Assembly: GCF_004153445.1 (NCBI RefSeq)
Contig: NZ_SDQC01000005.1
Span: 265,124 to 329,123, forward strand
DNA: 64,000 bases
Direction: 5' to 3'
DNA from: Allopusillimonas soli
GTDB lineage: Bacteria; Pseudomonadota; Gammaproteobacteria; Burkholderiales; Burkholderiaceae_B
Below, one piece after another: positions 17,165-27,012 of the stretch; the first letter of the stretch is position 1; each line of letters begins with the position of its first letter. The translations under genes and the position numbers were made by a program. The notes below the pieces were generated by a model that saw only the letters and a list, made by a program, of their open reading frames with translations, had not been told where the DNA came from and made no database searches.

Positions 17165-17244
17165 CCTAGCCCCGACTCTCAGCACCATGTGAGTTGTCGG
17201 GATGACGCAATGGCCAGCCTTGTGGGCTCGGCCATGCTGCTGGC

Positions 17245-18738
17245 TTATTTCATGGAAATCGTCGTATTGACTTCCTTGGCATGGGCGGACCAGCGCGCGG
17301 TGACAGTCTTGGTTTGAGTCCAGAAATGAACCGCCTGTTTGCCGTTCGGACCCAGGTCACCCAGCTTGGATGCCCGCGAACCGGTAAAGCTGAACCAGGC
17401 CACTGGCACCGGAATGGGAATATTGATGCCGATCTGGCCTACATCGATATTGTGCTGGAAATAGCGGGCAGCGCCGCCATCCTGCGTAAAGACAGCCACG
17501 CCGTTGCCGTTGGGGTTGGCATTGATGAACGCCACAGCCTCTTCCAGCGTGTCGACGCATACGACGCACAGCACAGGTCCGAAGATTTCTTCCTGGTAAA
17601 TCGACATCCCGGCCTTGACGCCACTGAAAACGGTGGGCCCCACGAAGTTGCCCTTCTCGTAGCCCTTGACCGACAGGTCGCGTCCATCGAGCAGCAGTTC
17701 GGCGCCTTCATCCACCCCTTTCTGAATCAACCCCTCGACGCGTGTCCGTGCGTTGGGCGAGACCAGCGGCCCGAGGTCCGCGCCGCGGTCCGAGCCGACA
17801 TTGACCTTGAGTTTCTTTGCCCGCTCCACAAAATCGGGCAGCCAGTCCTTGGCGGCGCCCACCATGACGGCCACAGAGGTGGCCATGCAGCGTTGGCCTG
17901 CCGCGCCGAATGCGGCGCCCACCAGCTGGTTCAGCGCCACATCGCGATCGGCATCCGGCAGAATGACGCAGTGATTCTTGGCACCCATCATGGCTTGGCA
18001 GCGCTTGCCCGCCTGGGACGCGCGCTGATATATCTGCGTGCCCACATGCGTGGAGCCGATGAATGACACCGCCTTTATGTCGGGATGGTCGCAAATGCCG
18101 TTGGCCATGTCAGGGCCACCGTGCACGACGTTGAGCACGCCTGGCGGCAGACCCGCCTCCAGCGCCAATTGCGCCAGCATGAGGGACGAACTTGGATCCT
18201 GCTCGGAAGGTTTGAGGATGAACGTATTGCCCGCGGAGATTGCCATGGGAAACATGAAGCACGGCAGCATGATGGGGAAGTTGAAGGCGGTTATGCCCGC
18301 ACACACGCCCAGCGGCTGGATCAGCGTATAGACATCGATGCCGGTAGCCGCGTTTTCGGCATACTCGCCTAACTGCAGCGAAGCCATGGCGCATGCATGT
18401 TCGATCACTTCAAGGCCTCGGCCGACTTCGCCTTCCGCATCGGGCAGCGTCTTGCCGTGCTCAAGCGAAATGGACTTGGCCAGTGCCGCTGTATTGTCGC
18501 GCACGAGCTTCTGCAGATTAAGCATGACCCGTGTGCGGGTTGCCTGGCTGGTATTGCGCCACTTTCCGTAGGCTTCCTTGGCGTTGGCCACGGCCTTGTC
18601 GAGCTCTTCACGGGTGGCGAAGGGTACCTTAGCCACGACCTCCTGGGTAGCGGGGTTAAGCACATCCCGCCACTCGGTAGTCTTGGATTGCACCAGTTCG
18701 CCACCGATCAATAGCGGTATGCGGGGAACTTCACTCAT
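17245..18738 (-). CDS. mmsA: CoA-acylating methylmalonate-semialdehyde dehydrogenase
   Basis: 497 residues, the normal length. It converts methylmalonate semialdehyde (or malonate semialdehyde) with NAD+ and CoA to propionyl-CoA (or acetyl-CoA) in valine, thymine or myo-inositol breakdown. Seen: the aldehyde-dehydrogenase NAD site with FIGSTHVG, the catalytic Cys in AFGAAGQRCMATSVAV, and the opening IPLLIGGELVQSKT typical of MmsA. GGAG precedes the ATG. It follows a branched-chain-type binding protein gene by 21 bases on the same strand, so a substrate uptake link is likely. Confidence 0.93.
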   Translation of the reverse strand: MSEVPRIPLLIGGELVQSKTTEWRDVLNPATQEVVAKVPFATREELDKAVANAKEAYGKWRNTSQATRTRVMLNLQKLVRDNTAALAKSISLEHGKTLPDAEGEVGRGLEVIEHACAMASLQLGEYAENAATGIDVYTLIQPLGVCAGITAFNFPIMLPCFMFPMAISAGNTFILKPSEQDPSSSLMLAQLALEAGLPPGVLNVVHGGPDMANGICDHPDIKAVSFIGSTHVGTQIYQRASQAGKRCQAMMGAKNHCVILPDADRDVALNQLVGAAFGAAGQRCMATSVAVMVGAAKDWLPDFVERAKKLKVNVGSDRGADLGPLVSPNARTRVEGLIQKGVDEGAELLLDGRDLSVKGYEKGNFVGPTVFSGVKAGMSIYQEEIFGPVLCVVCVDTLEEAVAFINANPNGNGVAVFTQDGGAARYFQHNIDVGQIGINIPIPVPVAWFSFTGSRASKLGDLGPNGKQAVHFWTQTKTVTARWSAHAKEVNTTISMK

Positions 18739-18759
18739 TATTGCGTCTCCTGAAAAAAA

Positions 18760-19971
18760 TCAACTTTTCTTGACCAGCGGGCATGTGGATTCTGACAGCG
18801 GCTGGAAAGCATCCTTGGCGGGGATGGTCGCCATGAGCTTGGACAGATCCCACTCGCCCTTCGATTCCGAGGGCTTCTTCACCTCGTATAGATACATGTC
18901 GTGGATGACGCGGCCATCAGGACGTATGGATGCATTGTGCATGATTGGATCCTCGATGGGAATCTCGCGCATCTTGGCCGCCACCTCCTTGCCTTCTACG
19001 GAACCCGTGGCCGCCACGGCCTTGAGATAATGCAGCACGCTCGAATAGACGCCAGCCTGGGTCATGGTGGGCTTCAAGCCATCGAATGCGTCGGCAAACC
19101 GCTTGGACCATGCGCGCGAGGCATCGTCGAAATCCCAATAAAACCCATCAACGTACGACAGGCCCTGGGCGTTTTCCAGGCCCAAGGCGCGCAAGTCGGA
19201 GAGGAATATCAGCAGGGACGCCAGCTTCTGTCCGCCCTCCACGATGCCAAATTCACGTGCCTGCTTGATCGCATTCACAGTGTCGGCCCCGCCATTGGCC
19301 AGCGCAACCACCTGCGCGCCGGAACTCTGGGCCTGCAGAAGATAAGAGGCGAAATCGGGCACATTGAGCGGATGGCGCACCGCGCCGACGACTGTCCCAC
19401 CCAGCGATTTCACCATGTCCGACGCGCCCTTCTCCAACGAATGACCGAAGGCATAGTCCACCGTGATGAAATACCAGGACTTTCCGCCCTTGTCTATCAT
19501 CGCCTTCACACCGCCTACAGACTGCGAGTAGACGTCGAACATCCAGTGAAAGCCCACCGGCGAGCAATGGTCGTTCGTCAGGCCGGTTGTGGCCGGGCCC
19601 GAAAACATCACGACTTTGTCTTTTTGTTTCGCGATGTCCTGCACCGCCAGCGCCACCGCTGAGTTGGTCAGATCGGCAATGGCCGTCACGCCGTCGCGGT
19701 CAAACCACTCCCTGGCCTTGGCAGCTCCCACATCGGCCTTGTTCTGGTTGTCCGCCGATACCAGATCGATATCCATGCCCTTGCATTCAGCCTTCAGGCA
19801 ATCGTCGATGGCCAGCTTGGCGGCCACCACCGATCCCTTGCCGCCCATGGACGCATACGTGCCGGACATATCGGTGAGGATGCCTATCTTGACCGGAGGC
19901 GTCGCCGCCTGAGCCACGCCTGCAATGCCCATGCATGTGCCCAGCGCCAGGAACAATCGGGATAGCTTCAT
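18760..19971 (-). CDS. ABC transporter substrate-binding protein, LivK-like (type I fold)
   Basis: 403 residues. Seen: a signal peptide ending in GVAQA-A, then VKIGILTDMSGTYASMGGKGSV, the typical opening of Leu/Ile/Val or amide-binding proteins, plus LIDDCLKAE-type and ADNQNKADVGAAKAREWFD segments. The ATG at 19971 was chosen because GGAG lies six bases before it and the signal peptide begins there. No permease or ATPase of the Liv type lies nearby, so it is an orphan binding protein paired with mmsA. Ligand unknown. Confidence 0.88.
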   Translation of the reverse strand: MKLSRLFLALGTCMGIAGVAQAATPPVKIGILTDMSGTYASMGGKGSVVAAKLAIDDCLKAECKGMDIDLVSADNQNKADVGAAKAREWFDRDGVTAIADLTNSAVALAVQDIAKQKDKVVMFSGPATTGLTNDHCSPVGFHWMFDVYSQSVGGVKAMIDKGGKSWYFITVDYAFGHSLEKGASDMVKSLGGTVVGAVRHPLNVPDFASYLLQAQSSGAQVVALANGGADTVNAIKQAREFGIVEGGQKLASLLIFLSDLRALGLENAQGLSYVDGFYWDFDDASRAWSKRFADAFDGLKPTMTQAGVYSSVLHYLKAVAATGSVEGKEVAAKMREIPIEDPIMHNASIRPDGRVIHDMYLYEVKKPSESKGEWDLSKLMATIPAKDAFQPLSESTCPLVKKS

Positions 19972-20177
19972 ACCTGTCTCCATATTTCTATTGTTGTGAG
20001 GTTGGGGTTTGACGTCCGGCATGGCCGCATTTTGTCTGGCCAGCGTCCCCACTACGCCGCCGTATATGCCTCTACTATTCGCGGCCCCACCGCTACAGGC
20101 AGTGTAGTTGTGTAAAAAACATATTTCCATGAGAATATTTGCACATTCATTGCTAATAAATGCGCAACGGAGACATC

Positions 20178-21098
20178 ATGCTCGATTGGGATGGGCTGAG
20201 ATATTTTCTGGAAGTGGCCCGCACGCAGCGTGTCAGCACCGCCGGCGCCCGGCTTGGCGTGCGCCATTCAACCGTATCGCGCCGCATCCAGGCGCTGGAA
20301 CGCGAACTGGATACACTGTTGTTCGAAAAATCCAAGACCACTGGCTACACCCTGACGGAAGACGGCAGTCGGTTCCTGGCCTATGCCGAGCAGATCGAAG
20401 GCACGTTGAACTCGGCGCGCGAGGACATCGCCGGGCAATCGCGCACGCTGTCGGGGCATCTGCGCGTGGGATCCACGGAGGGCTTCGGCAGCTATGTGCT
20501 CTCGCCGCTCATGATCGACTTCCAGAACCGCTATCCCGCGATTACGCTCGATATCATGCCCGTGCCTCGATTCATCAGCCTGTCCAAGCGCGAGGCTGAC
20601 ATCGCCATTGCGCTGGAACGCCCGCAGCGCGGCCCTTACCTATGCACCAAGCTGCTGGACTACAGCCTGAAACTGTATGGGCACCGCGACTACCTGGCCC
20701 GTAACCAGCCCATCCGGACGCGAGGCGACCTGGCGCACCATGCCTTTATTGGATATGTCGACGAGCTGGTGTTCAGCGATCATTTACGCTATCTGGAGGA
20801 TGTCGTTGCGCACACGCGCGTTATTTTTCGCAGCACGAGTGTGATTGCACAATATCATGCCGTGCTGCAGGGCCGATCCCTGGCCATCCTGCCATGCTTT
20901 ATGGCGGAACAGGATGCGCGCCTGCAAGTGGTGCTCGAACAGGATGTCGCGGTGACGCGCAGTTTCTGGATGTACTGTCATGAGGATCTGCGCCATTCCG
21001 CGCGCGTCATGACGCTGTGGGACTTCCTCAAGCGCGCGGTGCAGTTGAACGCTCCGCTGCTCCGGGGTGAGTCAGGCGCGCTGCGGTTCCTGGACTGA
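20178..21098 (+). CDS. LysR-family transcriptional regulator
   Basis: 306 residues. Seen: a LysR helix-turn-helix (FLEVARTQRVSTAGARLGVRHSTVSRRIQALE over residues 11-42) and a C-terminal effector domain beginning near residue 88 (LSGHLRVGSTEGFG). GGAG five bases before the ATG at 20178 decides the start over a Met six codons earlier. It diverges from the binding-protein/mmsA pair across about 206 bases, so it is the likely regulator of that pair. Confidence 0.9.
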   Translation: MLDWDGLRYFLEVARTQRVSTAGARLGVRHSTVSRRIQALERELDTLLFEKSKTTGYTLTEDGSRFLAYAEQIEGTLNSAREDIAGQSRTLSGHLRVGSTEGFGSYVLSPLMIDFQNRYPAITLDIMPVPRFISLSKREADIAIALERPQRGPYLCTKLLDYSLKLYGHRDYLARNQPIRTRGDLAHHAFIGYVDELVFSDHLRYLEDVVAHTRVIFRSTSVIAQYHAVLQGRSLAILPCFMAEQDARLQVVLEQDVAVTRSFWMYCHEDLRHSARVMTLWDFLKRAVQLNAPLLRGESGALRFLD

Positions 21099-21142
21099 GC
21101 ACCGTCTTCGCGCTGGACGCTCCCCGGGCTGCGGACACATTG

Positions 21143-21148
21143 CTTACA
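21143..21148 (+). promoter_or_regulatory. Putative -10 of eda
   Basis: TTACAA/TACAAT sequence at about 21,144-21,149, some 30 bases before the chosen eda start. Its position makes the in-frame ATG at 21152 and the TTG at 21140 unlikely starts. Confidence 0.4.
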
Positions 21149-21178
21149 ATAATGCTTTCCCTTCCGTCGGCCCCCGCC

Positions 21179-21808
21179 ATGAATGCACTGCAAGTACTCG
21201 AATCCAGCCCCGTCCTGCCGGTGATTGTCATCCATGACATGGACGTCGCTGTCGAGCTGGCGCATGCGCTGGTACGAGGAGGCGTAAGCTGCCTGGAAAT
21301 CACGCTGCGCTCGGAAGCGGCGCTCGAAGCCATCGCACACATCAGCCGCGAGGTACCCGAGGCGCTGGTTGGCGCAGGCACCCTGCGCAATGCCCGGCAA
21401 CTTGAGGCCGCCCTGCGCGCCGGCGCTCGTTTCGGTGTGAGCCCTGGCCTGACACCCGAACTCGCGGCTGCGGCGCGCAACGCCGACGTTCCATTCCTGC
21501 CCGGGGTCGCAACAGCGTCGGAATCCATGATCGCAGCCGATGCAGGCTTCACGGTACAGAAGCTGTTTCCCGCTCAGGCCGTCGGCGGCGTGGCGCTGCT
21601 CAAGGCTTTGTATGGCCCGATGCCGGATATCGCATTCTGCCCAACGGGCGGCATCAACGCGACCAATGCAGGCCAATACATGGCGCTGCCCAATGTGAAA
21701 TGCGTGGGCGGCTCATGGCTGACGCCCGACGACGCGGTGGCGCGGCGCCAGTGGGATGAGATCACCGCGCTGGCCCGGCAAGCGTGCGCGCTGCGCACGG
21801 CCTCATAG
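21179..21808 (+). CDS. eda: KDPG/KHG aldolase
   Basis: 209 residues. The enzyme cleaves 2-keto-3-deoxy-6-phosphogluconate to pyruvate and glyceraldehyde 3-phosphate, the last step of the Entner-Doudoroff pathway. Seen: SPVLPVIVIHD, the catalytic Glu in CLEITLRSEAAL, VGAGTLRN, and the Schiff-base Lys in GFTVQKLFPAQAVGG near residue 127, then FCPTGGINATNAGQY. It converges on the 2-ketogluconate-reductase gene (31 bases between stops). Together with kdgK next door it serves KDG as well as KDPG. Confidence 0.95.
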   Translation: MNALQVLESSPVLPVIVIHDMDVAVELAHALVRGGVSCLEITLRSEAALEAIAHISREVPEALVGAGTLRNARQLEAALRAGARFGVSPGLTPELAAAARNADVPFLPGVATASESMIAADAGFTVQKLFPAQAVGGVALLKALYGPMPDIAFCPTGGINATNAGQYMALPNVKCVGGSWLTPDDAVARRQWDEITALARQACALRTAS

Positions 21809-21838
21809 CTCGCGCAGCGTTGCACGACATCCTGCCCG

Positions 21839-22816
21839 CTAGTCGGCCTTGTCCAGCGGATAGGCCGCCGGCGGTGTGTCACCGCGCAGCACGCACAGAA
21901 GATTGTCCACCGCCATGTGCGCCATCGCGGCGCGGGTTTCGTGCGTGGCGGATCCGGCATGCGGCAAGGCCAGCACGCTTGGATGGTCCCGTAGCGGAGA
22001 GTCTGCGGGCAAGGGTTCAGTGTCAAAGACGTCGAGCCCCGCCGCGCGCAGGCGGCCATGATCCAATGCATCCAGCAAGGCATCCTCTTGCACCACCGGG
22101 CCGCGGGCCGCATTGATCAATATGGCTTCCGGCTTCATCATGGCCAATTGCGCGGGCCCGATCATGCCGCGCGTGGCTTCCGTGAGCGGCAACATGACAA
22201 CCAGAAAATCCGATTGCGCCAGGACATCGTTTAAAGATGCCGGGCATGCCTTGCCCTCCGGCAACCCACTATCGACCGCACTGCGCGTGTAGTACAGCAC
22301 CGGCATGCCAAAGCCCAGTGCGGCCCGCCGCGCCACTGCCTTTCCGATGCGGCCGTAGCCGAGTATACCCAGCGTCTTGCCGTGCACATCCCAGCCATAC
22401 TGCGCAGCCGTTATGCTCCGCCGCCAGCGGCCCTGTTGCACATAGCGGCCAAGTTCAAGTACACGCCGGCTCGTGCCGAGTATCAGCGCAAAAGTCAGAT
22501 CGGCAACCGCTTCGGTAAGCACGCCAGGCGTGTGGCACAGCGTCACGCCGCGCTTCTTCATGGCGTCCAGAGCGAAATGATCTATCCCGACCGAAATAGT
22601 CGATATCACCTTGAGAAGGGGCGCCCGCGCCAGCAGAGAATCGTCGATGCGGTAGCCTGAGCCTATCAGGCCATGCACGAAGGGCAGCGCCTCGAAAAAA
22701 GCCTGTTCCTGCGCCTCCTGGCGTGGATCGGCCTCGATGACGTCGTGTTCGGCACGCACCCGCTCCAACTCTTGCGCGGGAAGCCCCCGGTATACCAGTA
22801 CTTTCTTTCTGTCCAT
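21839..22816 (-). CDS. 2-hydroxyacid dehydrogenase, 2-ketogluconate/glyoxylate reductase type
   Basis: 325 residues of the D-isomer-specific 2-hydroxyacid dehydrogenase family. Seen: STISVGIDHFALDAMKKRG, the NAD(P)-binding GYGRIGKAVARR, the catalytic Arg in NAARGPVV, the Glu in DVFDTEPLP, and the His in LPHAGSATHETR. The gene next door encodes KDG kinase and the next but three an ABC importer, so a role in ketogluconate reduction (GhrB/TkrA-like) is likely. The ATG at 22816 has GGAT nine bases upstream. Glyoxylate or hydroxypyruvate reductase is the alternative. Confidence 0.85.
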   Translation of the reverse strand: MDRKKVLVYRGLPAQELERVRAEHDVIEADPRQEAQEQAFFEALPFVHGLIGSGYRIDDSLLARAPLLKVISTISVGIDHFALDAMKKRGVTLCHTPGVLTEAVADLTFALILGTSRRVLELGRYVQQGRWRRSITAAQYGWDVHGKTLGILGYGRIGKAVARRAALGFGMPVLYYTRSAVDSGLPEGKACPASLNDVLAQSDFLVVMLPLTEATRGMIGPAQLAMMKPEAILINAARGPVVQEDALLDALDHGRLRAAGLDVFDTEPLPADSPLRDHPSVLALPHAGSATHETRAAMAHMAVDNLLCVLRGDTPPAAYPLDKAD

Positions 22817-22865
22817 GTGATTATCCAGCAACAATGCGTGAGCCAGCAGACAACATGGTAGCCGA

Positions 22866-23834
22866 TCAATCCATCCGGGCGAGCTCCGCGCGCGTCGGCA
22901 GGCCTTCCGTATCGCCCCTGACCTGGACCGCGCGAGCGCCTATCCATGCGCCGCGCCGCACGGCTTCGGTCAATGGCAAACCTTCAAGCAGCCCGCTGAT
23001 AACACCCACTGCGAAACCATCGCCCGCGCCCACCGTGTCCACCACCTGCGCAACGGGGAACCCGGGCACATAGCCTTGCCCCGCTGCGTGGCTGAAGTAG
23101 GCGCCCTGCGCGCCCAGCTTGACGACCACCACCTGCGCACCGAGATTACGGTAATGCGCGGCAATCTCCTCGGGCGTATCGCATCCAGTCAGCAGGCGCC
23201 CTTCCTCGATACCCGGAAAGATCCAATCGGCGTCCGCCGCAAGCGCATTGATGCCTTGGCGCATATGCGCCGTGGAGGCCCACAGCGTTGGGCGCAGATT
23301 GGGATCGAAAGAGACGATCCCGCCCGATTTCCGCATCATGGACATGGTCTGGCGGGCCACCTCCATGCAGTTGCCGGAGATGGCGGCAAAGACGCCAGTG
23401 GCATGCAAGAGGCGCGCGGCACACAGCCACGCGGCATCGATTTCATCAACCCGCATAAGGCTGGCCGCCGAGCCCTTGCGGTGATATTCGACGGGAGGAT
23501 CGCTGCCGTCGATAACGCGCCCCTTGAATTGAAAGCCTGTACGCTGCGCATCAGCGCATACGACATGCGAGCAGTCTATGCCCTCGCGTTGCATTTCCGC
23601 GAGCAGATACCGTCCCATCGTATCGTTTCCGAGGCGGCTGGCCCAGCCCACCTTGAAACCCAGACGTGCCAACCCGATGGCGACATTGGTCTCCGCGCCC
23701 GCCGTGCGCTTGTGAAAAAGCATGGCCTGTTCGAGCGGGCCGGGTTCATCGGCCACCAGCAAGGTCATGGCCTCGCCGAAGGTGATCACATCCAGCGCGT
23801 CAGTCTTGCGGTTTTCCCTCAACCGGGAAGTCAT
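22866..23834 (-). CDS. kdgK: 2-keto-3-deoxygluconate kinase (PfkB family)
   Basis: 322 residues. It phosphorylates KDG to KDPG, feeding eda. Seen: the PfkB opening VITFGEAMTLLV, AGAETNVAIGLARLG, the second PfkB signature with catalytic Asp in DTVGAGDGFAVGVI near residue 267, and the length of KdgK. A generic sugar kinase (such as fructokinase) is the alternative, but the neighbours favour KDG. AAAGGA precedes the ATG. The gene lies 49 bases upstream of the hydroxyacid dehydrogenase on the same strand. Confidence 0.85.
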   Translation of the reverse strand: MTSRLRENRKTDALDVITFGEAMTLLVADEPGPLEQAMLFHKRTAGAETNVAIGLARLGFKVGWASRLGNDTMGRYLLAEMQREGIDCSHVVCADAQRTGFQFKGRVIDGSDPPVEYHRKGSAASLMRVDEIDAAWLCAARLLHATGVFAAISGNCMEVARQTMSMMRKSGGIVSFDPNLRPTLWASTAHMRQGINALAADADWIFPGIEEGRLLTGCDTPEEIAAHYRNLGAQVVVVKLGAQGAYFSHAAGQGYVPGFPVAQVVDTVGAGDGFAVGVISGLLEGLPLTEAVRRGAWIGARAVQVRGDTEGLPTRAELARMD

Positions 23835-23923
23835 GATTCGTGTTCCTTTGCAAGTCCAATGTCAAAGACGTGTGGCCGGCCGTTTCTTTGCCGCCAACAG
23901 GGTCGCATTGATCGCGGCGCCGG

Positions 23924-24715
23924 TCAGGAGTTCAGTATCTGCCCGAGAAAAGTACGTGTTTTGTCGTGTTTCGGATTGCCAAAAAACTCGGCGGGCACGC
24001 CTTCCTCGACAATACGGCCATCCGCCATGAAAATCACGCGGTCCGCCACACTGCGCGCAAACCCCATTTCATGCGTCACGCACAGCATGGTCATGCCGTC
24101 CTGCGCAAGCCCTATCATGGTGTCCAGCACTTCCTTGACCATTTCCGGATCCAGCGCCGATGTGGGTTCGTCGAACAGCATGATTTTTGGCGTCATGCAC
24201 AGGGCACGCGCAATCGCGACGCGCTGCTGCTGCCCGCCCGAGAGCTGGCTGGGATATTTGGCAGCCTGGTCGGCAATGCGCACGCGCCTGAGGTAGGTCA
24301 TTGCCAGTTCCTCGGCTTGCGCCTTGCTGGCTCCGCGCGAACGCATAGGCGCCAACATGCAGTTCTGCAGCACCGTCATGTGCGGAAATAGGTTGAACTG
24401 CTGAAAGACCATGCCCACTTCCTGGCGCACAGCCTCTATGTTGCGCTCACCGGCCGTCAGCGCAATATCGTCGACCACGATCGTGCCCTGCTGTACCTTT
24501 TCCAATCCATTGATGCAGCGAATCAGCGTGGACTTGCCTGACCCCGACGGCCCGCAGATCACGATGCGTTCGCCCGGGGACACAGCCAGGGAAATATCCG
24601 TTAGGACCTGAAAATGGCCAAACCATTTGTTCAGGCCCTGGATACGGATGATGGGTTCCGAAGACCCCGCTTCCCGACGGACCGGCGCCGCAGCGGCTGT
24701 ATTCGTATCAGTCAT
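23924..24715 (-). CDS. Polar amino acid-type ABC transporter ATP-binding protein (second system)
   Basis: 263 residues. Seen: Walker A GPSGSGKS near residue 56, Q-loop [12 protein letters not shown], signature LSGGQQQR, Walker [14 protein letters not shown], and the switch His in [13 protein letters not shown] lies upstream of the ATG. It is the ATPase of a second importer whose binding protein and two permeases lie just upstream on the same strand. A 21-residue N-terminal tail precedes the conserved core. Confidence 0.93.
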   Translation of the reverse strand: MTDTNTAAAAPVRREAGSSEPIIRIQGLNKWFGHFQVLTDISLAVSPGERIVICGPSGSGKSTLIRCINGLEKVQQGTIVVDDIALTAGERNIEAVRQEVGMVFQQFNLFPHMTVLQNCMLAPMRSRGASKAQAEELAMTYLRRVRIADQAAKYPSQLSGGQQQRVAIARALCMTPKIMLFDEPTSALDPEMVKEVLDTMIGLAQDGMTMLCVTHEMGFARSVADRVIFMADGRIVEEGVPAEFFGNPKHDKTRTFLGQILNS

Positions 24716-24767
24716 GGTGGGGAAAACCTCCGGAGATCGTTCGATTCATGACGATGGCGCGAGTCGC

Positions 24768-25604
24768 CTACTTCGAGCCCTTGGCTGCGGCGGTGCCGTC
24801 CGACAGCTTGGGCAGTGGGCTTCCCAGCCATTTCTGATAAAGCTTGTCAAAAGTACCGTTGTCGATGTTCTGCGTAATGAGCTTGTTGAATGTGTCCAGC
24901 GTCTTGGGTTCACCCTTGCGCATGGCCACCGCCATCTCCTGCTGCAGCAGCACAAATTTGGTGTCGAACTTGCCTGGCGCACGCTTGGCAATCTGACCGG
25001 CAACCGTGGTGGAACAGCCGATGGCATCGACCTGGCCGGAAAGCAGGGCCTGCATGGCGGAGGCGTCGTCATCGAAGCGCCGAATCTCGGCATCTTTGGG
25101 CGCTACCTTGGTCACGGCGATATCCTGCGTGCTGGCGCGCGCGACACCCACCCGCAATCCCGACAGATCCTCGGCCTTGCCGATTTTGTCGTCCTTGGGT
25201 CCAAACAGCACAATCTGCGCCGCCGAATAAGGATGCGAGAACTGTACCTGCTCCGCGCGCTTCGGTGTAATGGCCAGCGACGCAACGAGCACGTCGACCT
25301 TACCGGTCAGGAGAAAGGGAATGCGATTCGGCCCCGTCACGGGAACCAGTTCTATCTTTACGCCCAGGTCCTTGGCGAGTTGACGCGCCACATCCGCATC
25401 ATAGCCATCCGGCTTGTTTTCTGCATTCAGGATGCCATAGGGCGGGAAATCCACCAGCAGCCCTGCCCGCAGCACACCGTTCTGCTTGATGGTGTCGATT
25501 GTTTCAGCGGCCGAGGCCGGCGCGGCTGCGGACAAGGCCAACGCGCCACAGCCCGCGAACAGGGCACTGACCAGGAAATTGCGTATCTTATTGTTCAGGA
25601 ACAT
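24768..25604 (-). CDS. Periplasmic substrate-binding protein, SBP family 3 (second system)
   Basis: 278 residues. Seen: a signal peptide (hydrophobic ALFAGCGALALSAAAPASA, cleaved before AETID), then IKQNGVLRAGLLVDFPPYG, GYDADVARQLAKDLGVKIELV, LTGKVDVLVASLAITPKRAEQVQFSHPY, all family 3 features. GGAGG five to eight bases before the ATG. Ligand unknown; the surrounding sugar-acid genes (kdgK, ketogluconate reductase) argue against a plain amino-acid importer. Confidence 0.9.
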   Translation of the reverse strand: MFLNNKIRNFLVSALFAGCGALALSAAAPASAAETIDTIKQNGVLRAGLLVDFPPYGILNAENKPDGYDADVARQLAKDLGVKIELVPVTGPNRIPFLLTGKVDVLVASLAITPKRAEQVQFSHPYSAAQIVLFGPKDDKIGKAEDLSGLRVGVARASTQDIAVTKVAPKDAEIRRFDDDASAMQALLSGQVDAIGCSTTVAGQIAKRAPGKFDTKFVLLQQEMAVAMRKGEPKTLDTFNKLITQNIDNGTFDKLYQKWLGSPLPKLSDGTAAAKGSK

Positions 25605-25648
25605 GATTTTGCCTCCATTAAAAATTCAACCGCCCGAAGCCGGGACTT

Positions 25649-26302
25649 CTAGCGCGCCAGCGATGCGGCCAGACGCCGCTCCATATAGCCCGCCAGCAGC
25701 GACAGCGGCCAGCACAATGCGAAATAAATAACAGCCACCACGGAAAACACCAGCATGGGCTGGAACGTGGCATTGTTGATGATCTGGCCCGCGCGGGTCA
25801 GCTCGGTAAAGCCGATGATGGCAGCCAGCGACGTGCCCTTGACGATCTGCACCAGATAGCCCACTGTGGGCGGCACGGCGATCTTCAGGGCCTGCGGCAG
25901 AACGACATCGCGCATCCTGTAGCGATAGGACAGGCCCAGCGCATCGGCTGCCTCCCATTGTCCTCGGGGAATAGCCTCGATGCAGCCTCGCCAGATTTCG
26001 CCCAGAAAAGCCCCGCTGTTCAAGGTCAGCGCCGTGGCGGCCGCAATCCAGGGATTGACTTCCAATCCGATCACGGGCGCGCCAAAGAACACCAGAAAGA
26101 GCTGCAGCAGCAGCGGCGTGCCGCGAAACAGCTGGATGAAGCCCATGGCCAGCCGCCGCGGGAGCGCATGTTCGGACGTCCGTGCCAATGCCACGGCAAG
26201 ACCGACAATGCCTCCTCCAACGAATGCCATCAGCGACAACAGCACCGTCCATTGGGCTGCCTCAAGTATGAAAAGAAAGTCGGGGAGGCCGAAGATGCGC
26301 AT
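25649..26302 (-). CDS. Polar amino acid-type ABC transporter permease (second system, B)
   Basis: 217 residues. Seen: about five membrane helices, QLFRGTPLLLQLFLVFFG, and the EAA loop IPRGQWEAADALGLS near residue 135. The start ATG at 26302 overlaps the stop of the preceding permease by one base (TAATG). A longer in-frame version from GTG exists but would run back into that gene. Confidence 0.9.
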   Translation of the reverse strand: MRIFGLPDFLFILEAAQWTVLLSLMAFVGGGIVGLAVALARTSEHALPRRLAMGFIQLFRGTPLLLQLFLVFFGAPVIGLEVNPWIAAATALTLNSGAFLGEIWRGCIEAIPRGQWEAADALGLSYRYRMRDVVLPQALKIAVPPTVGYLVQIVKGTSLAAIIGFTELTRAGQIINNATFQPMLVFSVVAVIYFALCWPLSLLAGYMERRLAASLAR

Positions 26303-26973
26303 TATCGTCTGTCCGGATAGTTCAGCCCCCACTGGAATACCAGCCGGAACAAATAGGAGAATGCCAACGTCAGGGCAAGATAGATGCCGGTGACAACGAT
26401 ATAAATCTCAAAATTGCGGAAGGTTTCGGACGTGAGATTGGCCGCCACCGAAGTCAAATCGTTGGCGGAAATGACCGACACCACGCTGGATGCGAGCATC
26501 AGGAGGATGAACTGGCTGGTCAGGGCCGGATAGATGGCCCGCAGTGCGGGCTTCAGGATCACAAACCGGAACACTTCCACGCGCGAAAGATTCAGCGCCA
26601 GCCCCGCTTCGATCTGGCCTCGGGGAATGGACTCAATGCCAGCGCGGACAATCTCCGTTGCGTAGGCGCCCAGATTGAACACCATGGCGACCAGCGCGGC
26701 GTAATAGGGAGACCAGCGTATGCCGATCGCCGGCAGGGCGAAAAAAAAGAAAAAAAGCTGTACGAGGAAAGGCGTGTTGCGGATGACCTCAATATAGACG
26801 CTGATGAGCCAGCGCAATGGCCGGGGACCGGCCGTTTTTCCCCACGCGCACAGAACGGCCAGCGCCAGCCCGAGAATCATGGCCGAGAACGACAGCTGTA
26901 TCGTCATCCATGTGCCGCGCAGCAGGAGCGGCCAGGCGTCGAATACGGGACCGAACTGGAAATCGTAGTTCAC
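26302..26973 (-). CDS. Polar amino acid-type ABC transporter permease (second system, A)
   Basis: 223 residues from a GTG start with CGGAT about 12 bases upstream. Seen: LLLRGTWMTIQLSFSAMILGL (TM1), YIEVIRNTPFLVQLFFFFFALP, and the EAA loop IPRGQIEAGLALNLS. The open frame continues a further 56 codons upstream, but that part contains a palindromic operator and a -10 hexamer, so the short form is preferred. First gene of the transporter operon. Confidence 0.85.
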   Translation of the reverse strand: MNYDFQFGPVFDAWPLLLRGTWMTIQLSFSAMILGLALAVLCAWGKTAGPRPLRWLISVYIEVIRNTPFLVQLFFFFFALPAIGIRWSPYYAALVAMVFNLGAYATEIVRAGIESIPRGQIEAGLALNLSRVEVFRFVILKPALRAIYPALTSQFILLMLASSVVSVISANDLTSVAANLTSETFRNFEIYIVVTGIYLALTLAFSYLFRLVFQWGLNYPDRR

Positions 26974-27012
26974 GTTGTGCTGTATCCGTGTAATCGCGAG
27001 CGGCGAAACGTA

